DNA of 64,000 nucleotides, taken from the NCBI GenBank assembly GCA_964344255.1, contig CAYFMQ010000013.1:1-64000 (forward strand), written 5' to 3'. This DNA comes from JAJFIE01 sp964344255. GTDB taxonomy: Bacteria; Pseudomonadota; Alphaproteobacteria; Rhodospirillales; Casp-alpha2. The notes beneath the pieces were generated by a model. It was not told where the DNA came from. It was given only the letters and a program-made list of their open reading frames with translations, and searched no databases. Shown piece by piece: positions 16,774 to 25,872 of the stretch. Both the position numbers and the translations under genes were made by a program. Numbering within the stretch: the first letter of the stretch is position 1; each line of letters starts with the position of its first letter.

Positions 16774-18708
16774 TCAGGATTCAGGTTGCGGTTTCGCACC
16801 CACGCCCGGCCCGGGCTTGTCCTTTTTCTTGGAGCCGCTGGACGGTACGGACGAACGCCGGCCGGACTCGCTGTCCATGGGCGGCTCGTCGTCCGAGGGG
16901 CGGACAACGCCTTCGCCGCGCAGCAGGGCGTCGACCTCTTCGCCGCTGAGGGTTTCGTATTCCAGCAACGCATCGGCGATGGCGACAAGGTCATCATGAT
17001 GCTCGGTCAGGATTTTCCGAGCCGTGACTTCCGCGTCTTCGATCAAGCGCCTTACTTCCTTGTCGATCAACTCAGCGGTCGCGTCTGAAACGTTCTTCTG
17101 GCGGGCGACGGAATGACCGAGGAAGATTTCTTCCTCATTATCGGCATAGCGCAGCGGGCCCAACTCATCACTGAAGCCGAACTCGGTCACCATACGGCGC
17201 GCCATGCCGGTCGCCTGCTGGATATCGTTGCCGGCGCCCGTGGTGATGTTCTCCTTGCCGAACACCAGTTCCTCGGCGACACGGCCGCCGAAAGCCATGG
17301 CCAGCATGGATTCAAGCTCGACCTTGCTCTGGCTCAGCTTGTCACGTTCGGGCAGCGACATGGTCAGGCCGAGCGCACGGCCACGGGGAATGATCGTTAC
17401 CTTGTGCAGGGGATCATGCTTGGGCACATGCAACGCAACGAGGGCATGACCGGCTTCATGGTAGGCGGTGAGTTTCTTCTCATCCTCGCTCATCACCATG
17501 GAGCGGCGCTCCGAACCCATCATGACCTTGTCCTTGGCGTCTTCGAATTCCTGCATGGTGACGACGCGCTTGTTCCGCCTGGCCGCCAGCAGGGCCGCCT
17601 CGTTCACCAGGTTCGCGAGGTCGGCGCCCGAGAAACCGGGCGTGCCGCGGGCGATGACTTTCGCGTCCACATCGGGGCCCAAGGGCACCTTGCGCATGTG
17701 AACCTTCAGGATCTGGTCACGTCCGAGGATGTCCGGGTTCGGCACCACGACCTGACGGTCAAAACGGCCGGGGCGCAGCAGCGCCGGATCGAGAACGTCG
17801 GGACGGTTCGTCGCCGCAATCAGGATCACGCCTTCGTTGGATTCAAAGCCGTCCATTTCAACCAGCAACTGGTTGAGGGTCTGCTCGCGTTCGTCGTTGC
17901 CGCCGCCGAGACCGGCGCCGCGATGGCGTCCGACGGCATCGATTTCATCGATGAAGATAATGCAGGGCGCGTTCTTCTTGCCCTGCTCGAACATGTCGCG
18001 TACGCGCGACGCGCCGACGCCGACGAACATTTCAACGAAGTCGGAACCGGAAATGGTGAAAAACGGCACATTGGCCTCGCCGGCGATAGCGCGCGCAAGC
18101 AGCGTCTTACCGGTACCCGGAGGTCCGACAAGAAGGCAGCCTTTAGGAATCTTGCCGCCCAGGCGCTGGAATTTCTGGGGGTCTTTCAGGAATTCGACGA
18201 CCTCTTCAAGCTCCTGCTTGGCTTCGTCGATACCGGCAACGTCATCGAAGGTGACACGGCCGGATTTTTCCGTCAGCAACTTGGCCTTCGACTTGCCGAA
18301 GCCCATGGCCTTGCCGCCGCCGCCCTGCATCTGGCGCATGAAGAAGATCCACACGCCGATCAGCAATAGCATGGGGAACCAGGAAATCAGGATACCCCAC
18401 AGAGTCGGTGAGTTTTCATCGGACGGCACCGCCGTAACGCGGACGCCCTGCTCCGACAGCCGTTTGATCAGTTCCGGATCGTCAGGGGCATAGGTGCTGA
18501 AAGTCCTGCCGTCACGGAAATGGCCGTTGATGTTCTGCCCCTGGATGGAGACATCCCTCACGTCACCGGTTTCGACAGACGTCAGAAAATCCGAATAGGC
18601 CAGATTCATCTGTTGGGTTCTGGGCGCCGTTCCCTGAAACAGGTTGAACAGGGCAAACACCAGCAAGGCGATAATGACCCAAAGCGCAATGTTTTTACTG
18701 AAATTCAA
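16774..18708 (-). CDS. ftsH: ATP-dependent zinc metalloprotease FtsH
   Basis: A 644-aa inner-membrane AAA+ protease that degrades misfolded membrane proteins and short-lived regulators. Two N-terminal transmembrane segments (residues 7-24 and 103-124) flank a periplasmic domain. The AAA module has Walker A GPPGTGKT (195-202), Walker B IIFIDEIDA (about 250-258) and the second region of homology NRPDVLDPALLRPGRFDR. The zinc site HEAGH is at 417-421. The C-terminus ends in a Ser/Pro/Lys-rich tail. It is downstream of tilS and begins the ftsH-folP-glmM series. Confidence 0.98.
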   Translation of the reverse strand: MNFSKNIALWVIIALLVFALFNLFQGTAPRTQQMNLAYSDFLTSVETGDVRDVSIQGQNINGHFRDGRTFSTYAPDDPELIKRLSEQGVRVTAVPSDENSPTLWGILISWFPMLLLIGVWIFFMRQMQGGGGKAMGFGKSKAKLLTEKSGRVTFDDVAGIDEAKQELEEVVEFLKDPQKFQRLGGKIPKGCLLVGPPGTGKTLLARAIAGEANVPFFTISGSDFVEMFVGVGASRVRDMFEQGKKNAPCIIFIDEIDAVGRHRGAGLGGGNDEREQTLNQLLVEMDGFESNEGVILIAATNRPDVLDPALLRPGRFDRQVVVPNPDILGRDQILKVHMRKVPLGPDVDAKVIARGTPGFSGADLANLVNEAALLAARRNKRVVTMQEFEDAKDKVMMGSERRSMVMSEDEKKLTAYHEAGHALVALHVPKHDPLHKVTIIPRGRALGLTMSLPERDKLSQSKVELESMLAMAFGGRVAEELVFGKENITTGAGNDIQQATGMARRMVTEFGFSDELGPLRYADNEEEIFLGHSVARQKNVSDATAELIDKEVRRLIEDAEVTARKILTEHHDDLVAIADALLEYETLSGEEVDALLRGEGVVRPSDDEPPMDSESGRRSSVPSSGSKKKDKPGPGVGAKPQPES

Positions 18709-18732
18709 ACGTCTATCCTCTCGTGCACGTCC

Positions 18733-20172
18733 CTAAGGGGTGATCTGTGTATCAGAGATAGTACAAAAGCCCGGTAAAGCAACAGAAAACATGCCACCAA
18801 GCACGGGTTCAGGCGGTGAAAATGCCGCTTTCTCAAAACCAGTGCAATGAGGATGGAGCCTTGGGAATTGGTTCGTCAAGTGCGTAACGGCAACGATCCC
18901 CTCATCGTGATACAGGGCAGGCAGGCTCAACCGCGCCTGAAACGGAATAGGATGATGCCGCAAGGACGGCATGTCCCGGACCAACCGGTCATACCCACGG
19001 CGTCCGAGCTTGCCCAGTTTAACGGCCTCTGACGGCCTGTTTCCGGGACCTTTCAGGGAAAGCCTGAACCGGCTATCCCAATAAACTTCCCTATCTTCCG
19101 TGATGATTTGCATAGGCGGAAGGTTTCTCTCTTCGCGAACGATCAGCAGCCCATCATCCGTACCGGTGAACAGGCATCCTCCCAGGGTCAAACGGCCCTT
19201 GGAACGCAGGGTTTGCAGCGATTTGTATAATTTTTCCACCTTGTCCCGGGCAATGGGGTAACGGCGTCCACCGAGAGCCATGATCAAACGGGAAAGCGCA
19301 TGCATGGCCGCGACATCACCGTTTGCATCCAGTTTCCGCAAATCCAGACGGGCATACCCGGCAGGGTATAGGACGGAACTGCAGGCAAGCGCCCTTGCGT
19401 CCAGGCGTTCAAGGTCACGTCTTGCTTCACCGTAATGCCGGATCGCTTGCGCTATGGCGCTGACGCCGCCGCCGACAGTTTCCAGTCCGGAAACGGCCTT
19501 TCGTACGCGCACCCTCTCAAATTCCGGATTTTCATTGGATGGGTCGTCGAGCCAGGGCTGGTTCATGGTCCGGAGGGTGGAAACAAGCCGGTCTCTCCCA
19601 ACGGACAGCAAGGGCCTGATAATTCGCCCTTCAGGATACTCCCGGATGACGGACATCCCGGCGAGCCCGGGCAATTGACCATCTCGTTCTTTATGATGAT
19701 TACCCACCCGTGCCAACCGCATGAGGTGTGTTTCCACCTGATCGTTTGCATGATGCGCGAGGCAAAGATGCAACACGCCGTGTTCACGGCACCACTCAAG
19801 CATCAACCGGCGGCGTGCGCGCCGGGCCTTGTCCTGAATGCCGGTTGCCGGTTTTTCTCCCTGCCAGGCGATTATATGATGCTCGATGTTTCGCCGGGAA
19901 AGCTCCCGGGCGACCCATTCGGCCTCCGTGCCTGAGCCTTCCCTGAGCCCGTGATCGACGGTAAGGGCGATTACCCTACCCCCTTTGGAGCGTGCCCAGG
20001 CATCCAGTAGAAGAACCAGCGCCATGCTGTCCGCGCCACCTGATACACCCGCAACGATCAGTGGTTTGGCTTCAAAAAAACCGATGCCTTCCATGAGCCC
20101 GGAAAACTCATCCGAATTCACCGGTGTCTGTTTATAAGGAATAGATCGGGCAGGTTCGCGGCTCACAGCCAT
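18733..20172 (-). CDS. tilS: tRNA(Ile)-lysidine synthetase
   Basis: A 479-aa enzyme that converts C34 of the CAU-anticodon tRNA-Ile to lysidine, so that it reads AUA. The PP-loop SGGADS is at residues 44-49, followed by the TVDHGLREGSGTEAEWV and CLAHHANDQVETHLMRLARVG segments. The C-terminal part is the TilS substrate-binding extension and is longer and less conserved. The ATG at 20172 overlaps the stop of the upstream cpoB gene (TAATG), which indicates translational coupling. Confidence 0.93.
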   Translation of the reverse strand: MAVSREPARSIPYKQTPVNSDEFSGLMEGIGFFEAKPLIVAGVSGGADSMALVLLLDAWARSKGGRVIALTVDHGLREGSGTEAEWVARELSRRNIEHHIIAWQGEKPATGIQDKARRARRRLMLEWCREHGVLHLCLAHHANDQVETHLMRLARVGNHHKERDGQLPGLAGMSVIREYPEGRIIRPLLSVGRDRLVSTLRTMNQPWLDDPSNENPEFERVRVRKAVSGLETVGGGVSAIAQAIRHYGEARRDLERLDARALACSSVLYPAGYARLDLRKLDANGDVAAMHALSRLIMALGGRRYPIARDKVEKLYKSLQTLRSKGRLTLGGCLFTGTDDGLLIVREERNLPPMQIITEDREVYWDSRFRLSLKGPGNRPSEAVKLGKLGRRGYDRLVRDMPSLRHHPIPFQARLSLPALYHDEGIVAVTHLTNQFPRLHPHCTGFEKAAFSPPEPVLGGMFSVALPGFCTISDTQITP

Positions 20173-21338
20173 TAGCAGCCATAACGCAGGCGCTCACGCT
20201 CAAGGGTGTTGCGCACGCTTGCGGAGGCGGTAGGAAATTCATCGGCCAATTTTCCAAATGCGGCGCATGCCTCGACTTTCTTACCGAGATTACCCAGCGC
20301 CATGCCGAGCTTGAGCAATGTATCGGGCGCTTTCGATGCGGTTGGCGACAGGCGGTATCCTTCGAAGAACACTTCCGCCGCACGAACGAATTCGGAACGT
20401 ACATAATAGGTTTCGCCAAGCCAGTAACGGGCATTGGGCGCAAGCTTGTCGTCCGGATGCTCATCGATAAAAGCCTGAAGCGCGGCGGCGGCATCGTCAT
20501 ACTTGGCCTGTCGCAGAAGGCCAAAGGCGTTCGTATATTTTTCCTTAGGCGACAGAGCCGCTTCCTGGACCGTTTCCGGGGCGGCGATTTCGCCGACTGT
20601 CTCGGCGGTTACGCTCTGGACGCCGGCAACTGATTCCTGCGCCTGGGCTTGCACCTGCGCAGTTCCCTGCTGTGCCGCTTCGGTTTCCCCGGCCGGCGGT
20701 ACTGACGAGATCTGCTGAAGTTCCGTTTCCGTGATTGTCCCCAACACGCCCGCCTCCGATTGGCTGACATCCTGGGTCACGGCAGGCGTGGAAGGCACGG
20801 ACGTCGGAACCTGGTTTGCCGTTAACGTCTGTCCCTGCAGGGAGTTTTGGGTCATGCCCTGTCCCATCATTACACCCCGTCCCTGTTCGAGTTCTGACAG
20901 GCGGTATTCAATATCGGAGATCAGTTTTTCCAACTGCCCCTCGATCGTCCTGATACGGAAATCCAGATCTTCCATCGACCCGGTTGCCGCACGCACGTCA
21001 TTCTCAATGGACGTCATGCGGGCATCAAACCTGGCGATAGCAGATCCTGTCATCCCCGTTCCCGTACCGCCCCCGGTAGTTGCAGCTTCACCGCTTTCAA
21101 GCGTTGCCGCCGCCGCATCGCCCCTGGCCAACTGGATATTCAGGGTCCGGATATCACGCTCCAGACGTTCAATCCTGTCGAGGAGCGCCTGAATATCCTG
21201 AGCCATTACAGGATTTGATGCAGCAATCAGAAAAACGCCGGTTACCATGAGAAGGCAGAAAACAGCGATTCGACCCGACAGGTTTTTGCCAATCCTGATC
21301 GGTGAGCGATTCGGGATGAATTCAACAACGGGTTCCAA
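20172..21338 (-). CDS. cpoB: Tol-Pal accessory protein CpoB/YbgF
   Basis: A 388-aa periplasmic protein of the Tol-Pal system that coordinates septal peptidoglycan synthesis with outer-membrane constriction. The start chosen is TTG 21338 with AAGGAG eight bases upstream; a longer reading to 21410 exists. A signal peptide (hydrophobic stretch, then SNPVMA before QDIQ) leads to a coiled coil (about residues 50-160, LLDRIERLERDIRTLNIQLAR), a long Ala/Gln/Thr-rich linker, and a C-terminal TPR domain (KYTNAFGLLRQAKYDDAAAALQAFI and ARYWLGETYYVRSEFVRAAEVF). Its place after pal is the conserved position. Confidence 0.93.
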   Translation of the reverse strand: MEPVVEFIPNRSPIRIGKNLSGRIAVFCLLMVTGVFLIAASNPVMAQDIQALLDRIERLERDIRTLNIQLARGDAAAATLESGEAATTGGGTGTGMTGSAIARFDARMTSIENDVRAATGSMEDLDFRIRTIEGQLEKLISDIEYRLSELEQGRGVMMGQGMTQNSLQGQTLTANQVPTSVPSTPAVTQDVSQSEAGVLGTITETELQQISSVPPAGETEAAQQGTAQVQAQAQESVAGVQSVTAETVGEIAAPETVQEAALSPKEKYTNAFGLLRQAKYDDAAAALQAFIDEHPDDKLAPNARYWLGETYYVRSEFVRAAEVFFEGYRLSPTASKAPDTLLKLGMALGNLGKKVEACAAFGKLADEFPTASASVRNTLERERLRYGC

Positions 21339-21531
21339 GAGCTGATCTCCTTGTCTCAAACCGGATTTCAGTAACGGGTAAAAACAGAACTGGACCTGAG
21401 CGGCTAACATTATCGCAGGGCCCTATTCCCCTTTTAATCCAAACCGATGTTCCAGGCAAAATTATGGCGCTGGAAGGCTGAAGTTTATCAGCCCGCACAG
21501 CGCCATAACAATAAAGACCTTTTGGGTCGGG

Positions 21532-22050
21532 TCAGCTACCAGCTCCACCGACGACCGAAACAGCGCGACGGTTCTGGGCCCAGGCGGCTTCGTTAGAGCC
21601 AACGGCTACAGGGCGTTCCTCACCGTAAGAAACCGTTTTGACGCGGTTCGGGGAAACACCAAGCGCTACAAGGTAGTCCTTGGTTGCGTTGGCGCGGCGC
21701 TCACCGAGGCCAAGGTTGTATTCACGCGTACCGCGCTCATCACAGTGACCTTCGATGGTAATGGTAACCGTCGGGTACTTGGCAAGCCAGGCGGCCTGCT
21801 TTTCAAGCGTTGCCCGTGAAGCTTCGTTCAGATCAAAACGATCAAAAGCGAAGAAGACACGATCACCGACATTCACGACCAGATCTTCCTGAGACCCCGG
21901 GTAAACGGACGTCGTGGATGAAGACGCTGAAGAAGAAGTAGTAGAAGTCGCTGCACCAGCACCAGATGCTGATGCGTCTTCTTCCGGCGCTGTTTCACAA
22001 GCGGCTACTAAAGCTACGGCAGCCAGTACGCCCAGGATTTTGAATCTCAT
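21532..22050 (-). CDS. pal: Peptidoglycan-associated lipoprotein Pal
   Basis: A 172-aa outer-membrane lipoprotein that binds meso-DAP peptidoglycan and, through TolB, the Tol complex. ATG 22050 is preceded by GAGGGGG. The signal peptide ends in a lipobox with the lipidated Cys at about residue 18 (VALVAAC). A Ser/Thr-rich linker follows, then the OmpA-like domain (about 65-172) with FAFDRFDLNEASRATLE, the EGHCDERGTREYNLGLGERRANAT peptidoglycan-binding motif and the VSYGEERPV strand. It has its own candidate promoter and CRP-like site in the 196-bp gap after tolB. Confidence 0.97.
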   Translation of the reverse strand: MRFKILGVLAAVALVAACETAPEEDASASGAGAATSTTSSSASSSTTSVYPGSQEDLVVNVGDRVFFAFDRFDLNEASRATLEKQAAWLAKYPTVTITIEGHCDERGTREYNLGLGERRANATKDYLVALGVSPNRVKTVSYGEERPVAVGSNEAAWAQNRRAVSVVGGAGS

Positions 22051-22144
22051 TATTTTCCCCCTCAATCAGGAGTGATTAAAAAATTTCAAACAACCAGAAC
22101 CACTCATCTATAAGTAAACCGCGGTCCAGAGGTTGTATGTATGT

Positions 22145-22173
22145 GTCATACTGGCTAAAACGCCTGAATCCAA
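22145..22173 (-). promoter_or_regulatory. Candidate sigma-70 promoter for pal
   Basis: On the minus strand TTGGAT (22173-22168) and TATGAC (22150-22145) are separated by 17 bases. A start point would lie near 22138, giving a leader of about 88 nt before the pal ATG. The position is supported by the CRP-like palindrome upstream at the right distance. A promoter here would let pal, cpoB and downstream genes be expressed separately from tolQRAB. Confidence 0.5.
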
Positions 22174-22200
22174 GCACTTTTTTGTGAATCTGTTGTTACC

Positions 22201-22216
22201 TGTGACAAGGATCACA
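22201..22216. promoter_or_regulatory. CRP-type binding palindrome upstream of pal
   Basis: The 16-mer reads TGTGA, six bases, TCACA, the perfect consensus for CRP half-sites. Its centre (22208.5) lies about 70 bp upstream of the start point predicted for the pal promoter, matching the class I activation distance near -71.5. Whether this organism has a CRP-family protein with that specificity is not known from the window. Confidence 0.55.
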
Positions 22217-22246
22217 GATGCTCCTTCAAGCATTTTGAAGCCCCGA

Positions 22247-23641
22247 TCAGGGAATAAGGGGAGACCATGCCGGATCAGATGCATCACAAATTGTCGGGAT
22301 TTCCCTCTCGTTATGACCAGTCAGGTCAATACTGAATAGCCTTGTACGCCCGCCTGAGCCATCTTCATTCGTCTTGTTTTTGCGGAAAAACATCAGAACA
22401 CGGCCATTTGGCGCCCAAGTTGGCGCTTCAATCTTGAAATCTTCCGCCAGAAGACGCTCACCGGAACCATCCGGGCGCATGACGCCGATAAAAAACCGCC
22501 CGCCGGTAATTTTTGTAAAAGCAATCAAATCTCCGCGAGGCGACCATACCGGCGTTGCATACAGGCCTTTGCCATGACTGATCCGTCGAATGTTGCCGCC
22601 GCTCGAGTCCATAACGTAGAGCTGCTGCGAACCGCCCCTGTCGGAGTTGAAAGCGACAAAACGGCCGTCCGGCGAAAAGCTGGGGGAGGTATCGATGCCG
22701 GAATGGCGGGTCAAACGGCGAATATCCCTGGTACGCAGATCAAGCGTGAAAACATCCGAATTGCCGTCTTTCGCCATGCTCATGATGACTGTTTTACCAT
22801 CGTGAGAGAATCTGGGGGCGAACGTCATCCCGGGGAAATCACCAACCACTTCCTGATGCCCGGTATCGATATTGAAAATGTACACCCGGGGTACATTGCC
22901 GTGATAGGACATGTAAGTGATTTCCTGCAGGGTTGGCGAAAAACGGGGGGTCAGCACAAGGCTGGAACCATCCGTCAGGTAGCGGCGGTTTTCACCGTCC
23001 TGGTCCATGATCGCCAGACGCTTACCGAAGGGATTAAGATTGGAAACGCCCTTACAGGCGCCCGTTTCGCTTTGCTCGGCGATATAGACGATACGGGTGT
23101 CGAAGTAACCTTCTTCACCGGTTAGCCGCTTGTAGATGGCGTCCGCAATAATATGGGCCACCCGTCGCCAGTTTTCGGGAACGGTGAAATAGGCAAGCCC
23201 GACCATCTGCTGTTCTGCATAGACATCCCACAGGCGAAATTCGATCCGCAAACGTCCATCGGCGACGATTTCGGTTCTTCCCTGCACCAGGGCCTGGGCG
23301 TTGATAACCCGCCAATCACCGAATCGCGGAAGCGTGCTAAGCGATTCGGCGGTCTGGATAAACGCCCGGGAATCGATCGGTTTGAACAACCCGGAGCGCT
23401 CAAGGTCTGCGGACACCACGTCGGCGATATTCCGGCCGTAATTGCTCTCATCACTGCTGGCGCCATTGAATGGCGTAATGGCGATGGGCAGGGGTTCGAC
23501 GGTTCCCCGGGTGATATCGATCTTCAGCTCGGCGCGTGCATCATGAGAAGCAAGCAACAGGAAACCGGCAATAAACAGTGCAAAAGGCGACCGCAACAAT
23601 GTCTGAATGATATGAGGTATCGTCGTCTTTCCCATCTTCAA
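22247..23641 (-). CDS. tolB: Tol-Pal system beta-propeller protein TolB
   Basis: A 464-aa periplasmic protein. A signal peptide (hydrophobic FALFIAGFLLLASHDARA) precedes the mature ELKIDITRG; the N-terminal domain (about residues 35-165) is followed by a six-bladed propeller built of repeats with the pattern SPTLQEITYMSYH, SHDGKTVIMSMAKDGNSDVF, SPDGRFVAFNSDRGGSQQLYVMD and SPRGDLIAFTK. TolB shuttles between Pal and TolA. The start may be TTG 23641 or ATG 23635; an AGGA lies seven bases before the TTG. It is 16 bases downstream of tolA. Confidence 0.96.
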   Translation of the reverse strand: MKMGKTTIPHIIQTLLRSPFALFIAGFLLLASHDARAELKIDITRGTVEPLPIAITPFNGASSDESNYGRNIADVVSADLERSGLFKPIDSRAFIQTAESLSTLPRFGDWRVINAQALVQGRTEIVADGRLRIEFRLWDVYAEQQMVGLAYFTVPENWRRVAHIIADAIYKRLTGEEGYFDTRIVYIAEQSETGACKGVSNLNPFGKRLAIMDQDGENRRYLTDGSSLVLTPRFSPTLQEITYMSYHGNVPRVYIFNIDTGHQEVVGDFPGMTFAPRFSHDGKTVIMSMAKDGNSDVFTLDLRTRDIRRLTRHSGIDTSPSFSPDGRFVAFNSDRGGSQQLYVMDSSGGNIRRISHGKGLYATPVWSPRGDLIAFTKITGGRFFIGVMRPDGSGERLLAEDFKIEAPTWAPNGRVLMFFRKNKTNEDGSGGRTRLFSIDLTGHNEREIPTICDASDPAWSPLIP

Positions 23642-23657
23642 AGCCAGTCCTGTTTTT

Positions 23658-24635
23658 TTAGAGCATGTCCTGAGGGTTAAAATTCAGGGTCATTGTACGC
23701 CATTGTTCATATTGATCTAAAGGCAATGGAAGCGGCTGGCAACGGGGATTCTTCGTTGCCCGCAGGGCGCTTTCCGCCGCAGCTCGGTAAAACGGGTCGG
23801 TCAAAGCCCGTTCCATGTCAAGTATCAACGAGTTTCTGACCGTCGCATCGGGGTTCATGTCCACGCGAATTGAGATGATCAGTTCCTCCGCATTCTTCGC
23901 CCCGGCGGGAACGATCCAGCAACGCCTGAGCTGTGCGGCAACGGCTTCGCGCACGCTGATAGAGATCGGTTTAGACATATCGGCCGCTTTGGTTGATTTA
24001 ACCTGAAGCGCCTGGGCTATCTGTTCCTCGAAGCTGGGCTTTTTGTCTTCTTCTTTTTTTTCCTCAGCAGCATCTTCCTCAGCCGGTGGCGGCTGGTTTT
24101 TCAGCTCTTCCAGGGTTTTCAGAACCGAAGCGAAAGGATCCGGGGGTTTCGGTTTCTTCTTCGGCTTGGCCTCCGCCAACACTTGGGAAGGTTCCGGCGC
24201 TTCCGGTTTTGGCTCGGGTTTCGGTTCAGGTTCCGGTTCGGCTTTTTTCTCCGGCTCCGGTTCAGGTACCGGTTCCGGCTCGGGCTCCGGTTTCGGCGGC
24301 AAGGCTGCAATTTCCGGTTCCGGTTCCGCCGGTGGCGGCGCCGGTTCCGGTTCAGGTGCTTTTACCTCCGGCTCAGGCGCGGGCGGCGGCGGCACAGGTT
24401 CCGGCTCTGGTTCCGGCTCAGGTTCGGCGATCTTTTCCGGCTCAGGAGACTCTTCCGGCTCCAGCATAGCCCGCGGCGCATTCGTCTCTTCAGCGATATT
24501 CACCAGTTCGACGACAACCACATCTTCCGAATCGCCGATCTCCGTTCTCAGGTTGGGCACGACGATATAGGCTGCGCCGACAACGGCCGCATGGAAAAGA
24601 ACGGAAAGGATCAAACTGCGCTGTAAAGGAGTCAT
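23658..24635 (-). CDS. tolA: Tol-Pal system energy-transducing protein TolA
   Basis: A 325-aa protein with one N-terminal transmembrane segment (residues 6-25), a long linker and a C-terminal TolA domain. The linker (about 55-165) is almost wholly a Pro/Glu repeat (PEPEPE type) with later Lys-rich parts, instead of the Ala/Lys helix of E. coli TolA; such Pro-Glu forms are common in alphaproteobacteria. The C-terminal domain has the RRCWIVPAGAKNAEELIISIRVDMNPDG-like pattern and ends in RTMTLNFNP. The start overlaps the tolR stop by four bases (ATGA). Confidence 0.93.
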   Translation of the reverse strand: MTPLQRSLILSVLFHAAVVGAAYIVVPNLRTEIGDSEDVVVVELVNIAEETNAPRAMLEPEESPEPEKIAEPEPEPEPEPVPPPPAPEPEVKAPEPEPAPPPAEPEPEIAALPPKPEPEPEPVPEPEPEKKAEPEPEPKPEPKPEAPEPSQVLAEAKPKKKPKPPDPFASVLKTLEELKNQPPPAEEDAAEEKKEEDKKPSFEEQIAQALQVKSTKAADMSKPISISVREAVAAQLRRCWIVPAGAKNAEELIISIRVDMNPDATVRNSLILDMERALTDPFYRAAAESALRATKNPRCQPLPLPLDQYEQWRTMTLNFNPQDML

Positions 24636-25123
24636 TGCCCTCCGTCCGCAGCTTGATCATCCTGCTTCATGATTTTCGACTGAGACGCCGTGACGAGACC
24701 GACCTTTTGATATCCGGCGGCGTTGATGACGCCCATTACTTCCATGACCCGGCCGTAATTAATCCCGGAATCGCCGCGGATGAAAATCCGCGCATCCGGA
24801 TTTGCACCGGTTATGGCCTGCAGCCTGGGGATCAGGGTTTCCAGATCAACCGTCGTTTCCTGTAGATAGATCATCCCTTCCGCATCGACGGTGATGGCCA
24901 AGGGTTCGTCACTCCCCGACATAGCGTTGGCCTTGGTCTTGGGCAGGTTGACCTCGACGCCGACGGTCAACAGCGGCGCCGTAACCATGAAGATTACCAG
25001 CAGAACAAGCATGACGTCGACGAAAGGCGTGACATTGATCTCGCTCATGGGCCGGTGAGCGGACTGGCGCCGCCGCGTTGCGCTGCCTCGGCTACTTGAG
25101 CGGGATTGTAACGACGCCGCCAT
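24632..25123 (-). CDS. tolR: Tol-Pal proton-channel subunit TolR
   Basis: A 163-aa inner-membrane protein of the ExbD/TolR family. A basic, Ser/Arg-rich cytoplasmic N-terminus (residues 1-27) precedes the single transmembrane helix INVTPFVDVMLVLLVIFMV, whose Asp (in FVD) is the proton-binding residue. The periplasmic domain follows. Together with TolQ it forms the stator that powers TolA. It lies two bases after tolQ and overlaps the tolA start. Confidence 0.97.
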   Translation of the reverse strand: MAASLQSRSSSRGSATRRRQSAHRPMSEINVTPFVDVMLVLLVIFMVTAPLLTVGVEVNLPKTKANAMSGSDEPLAITVDAEGMIYLQETTVDLETLIPRLQAITGANPDARIFIRGDSGINYGRVMEVMGVINAAGYQKVGLVTASQSKIMKQDDQAADGGQ

Positions 25124-25125
25124 CG

Positions 25126-25848
25126 TCAGCGCACTTCCAATTCGCGTGACAGGATTGCCGAAAATTCACTGGCGAAGGTATCCAGGCGGCTGGCGTAACG
25201 GTCGAGGTCTTTTGAAACCTTGTTATAGGCGACAACAGCCGGGATCGCCGCCAGCAGCCCCAGCGCCGTCGCGAACAAGGCTTCGGCAATGCCGGGAGCA
25301 ACCACGGCAAGGGATGTGTTATGGGAAAGGGCAATGGACTGGAAGCTGTTCATGATCCCCCAGACCGTTCCGAACAAACCGATAAACGGCGCCGTCGAGC
25401 CGGTCGTGGCGAGAAACGTAAGTTGCCTTTCTATGCGTTCCATCTCACGAGTGAGCGTAATTTGCATGACCCTGTCGATACGTTCGGCGAGAGTAACGGT
25501 CGACCCGCCGCTGGCCGTTCCCTGGGGGTGTCGGCGCCATTCGCGCATGGCGGCGACAAAGACGGCGGACATGGGGTCCGTCGGCTGAACGCCGATCCTG
25601 TCGTAGAGGTCGTCCAGTGATCCGCCCGACCAGAAAGCGCCCTCGAAATCCGTCGCCCGGGCATTGAGTTTCCGGATCGCCACGGTTTTCTCGAAAATAA
25701 TCGCCCAGCACCATATCGAGGCAAATATAAGGATCAGGATAACGGCCTTGACCACGACGTCCGCTTTCAGAAACAGCGAAATCATGGAGAAATCGTCCGG
25801 CGTTACGGTGCCTGCCAACAGCGTGGCGTCAACTGCATTGGATTCCAT
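25126..25848 (-). CDS. tolQ: Tol-Pal proton-channel subunit TolQ
   Basis: A 240-aa MotA/TolQ/ExbB-family membrane protein with three transmembrane segments (about residues 22-46, 145-170 and 180-205). The signature LTFLATTGSTAPFIGLFGTVWGIMNSF and the third helix EALFATALGLLAAIPAVVAYN are clear. It forms the pentameric ring around the TolR dimer. It lies 24 bases after ybgC and two before tolR. Confidence 0.97.
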   Translation of the reverse strand: MESNAVDATLLAGTVTPDDFSMISLFLKADVVVKAVILILIFASIWCWAIIFEKTVAIRKLNARATDFEGAFWSGGSLDDLYDRIGVQPTDPMSAVFVAAMREWRRHPQGTASGGSTVTLAERIDRVMQITLTREMERIERQLTFLATTGSTAPFIGLFGTVWGIMNSFQSIALSHNTSLAVVAPGIAEALFATALGLLAAIPAVVAYNKVSKDLDRYASRLDTFASEFSAILSRELEVR

Positions 25849-25872
25849 CAGTTCGTCCCAACTTTACTTTTA

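Noticed and set aside
24043..24626. Long Gly/Ser- and Arg/Phe-rich frames opposite tolA
   Set aside because: They are the antisense reading of the Pro-Glu repeat of tolA and have no ribosome sites.
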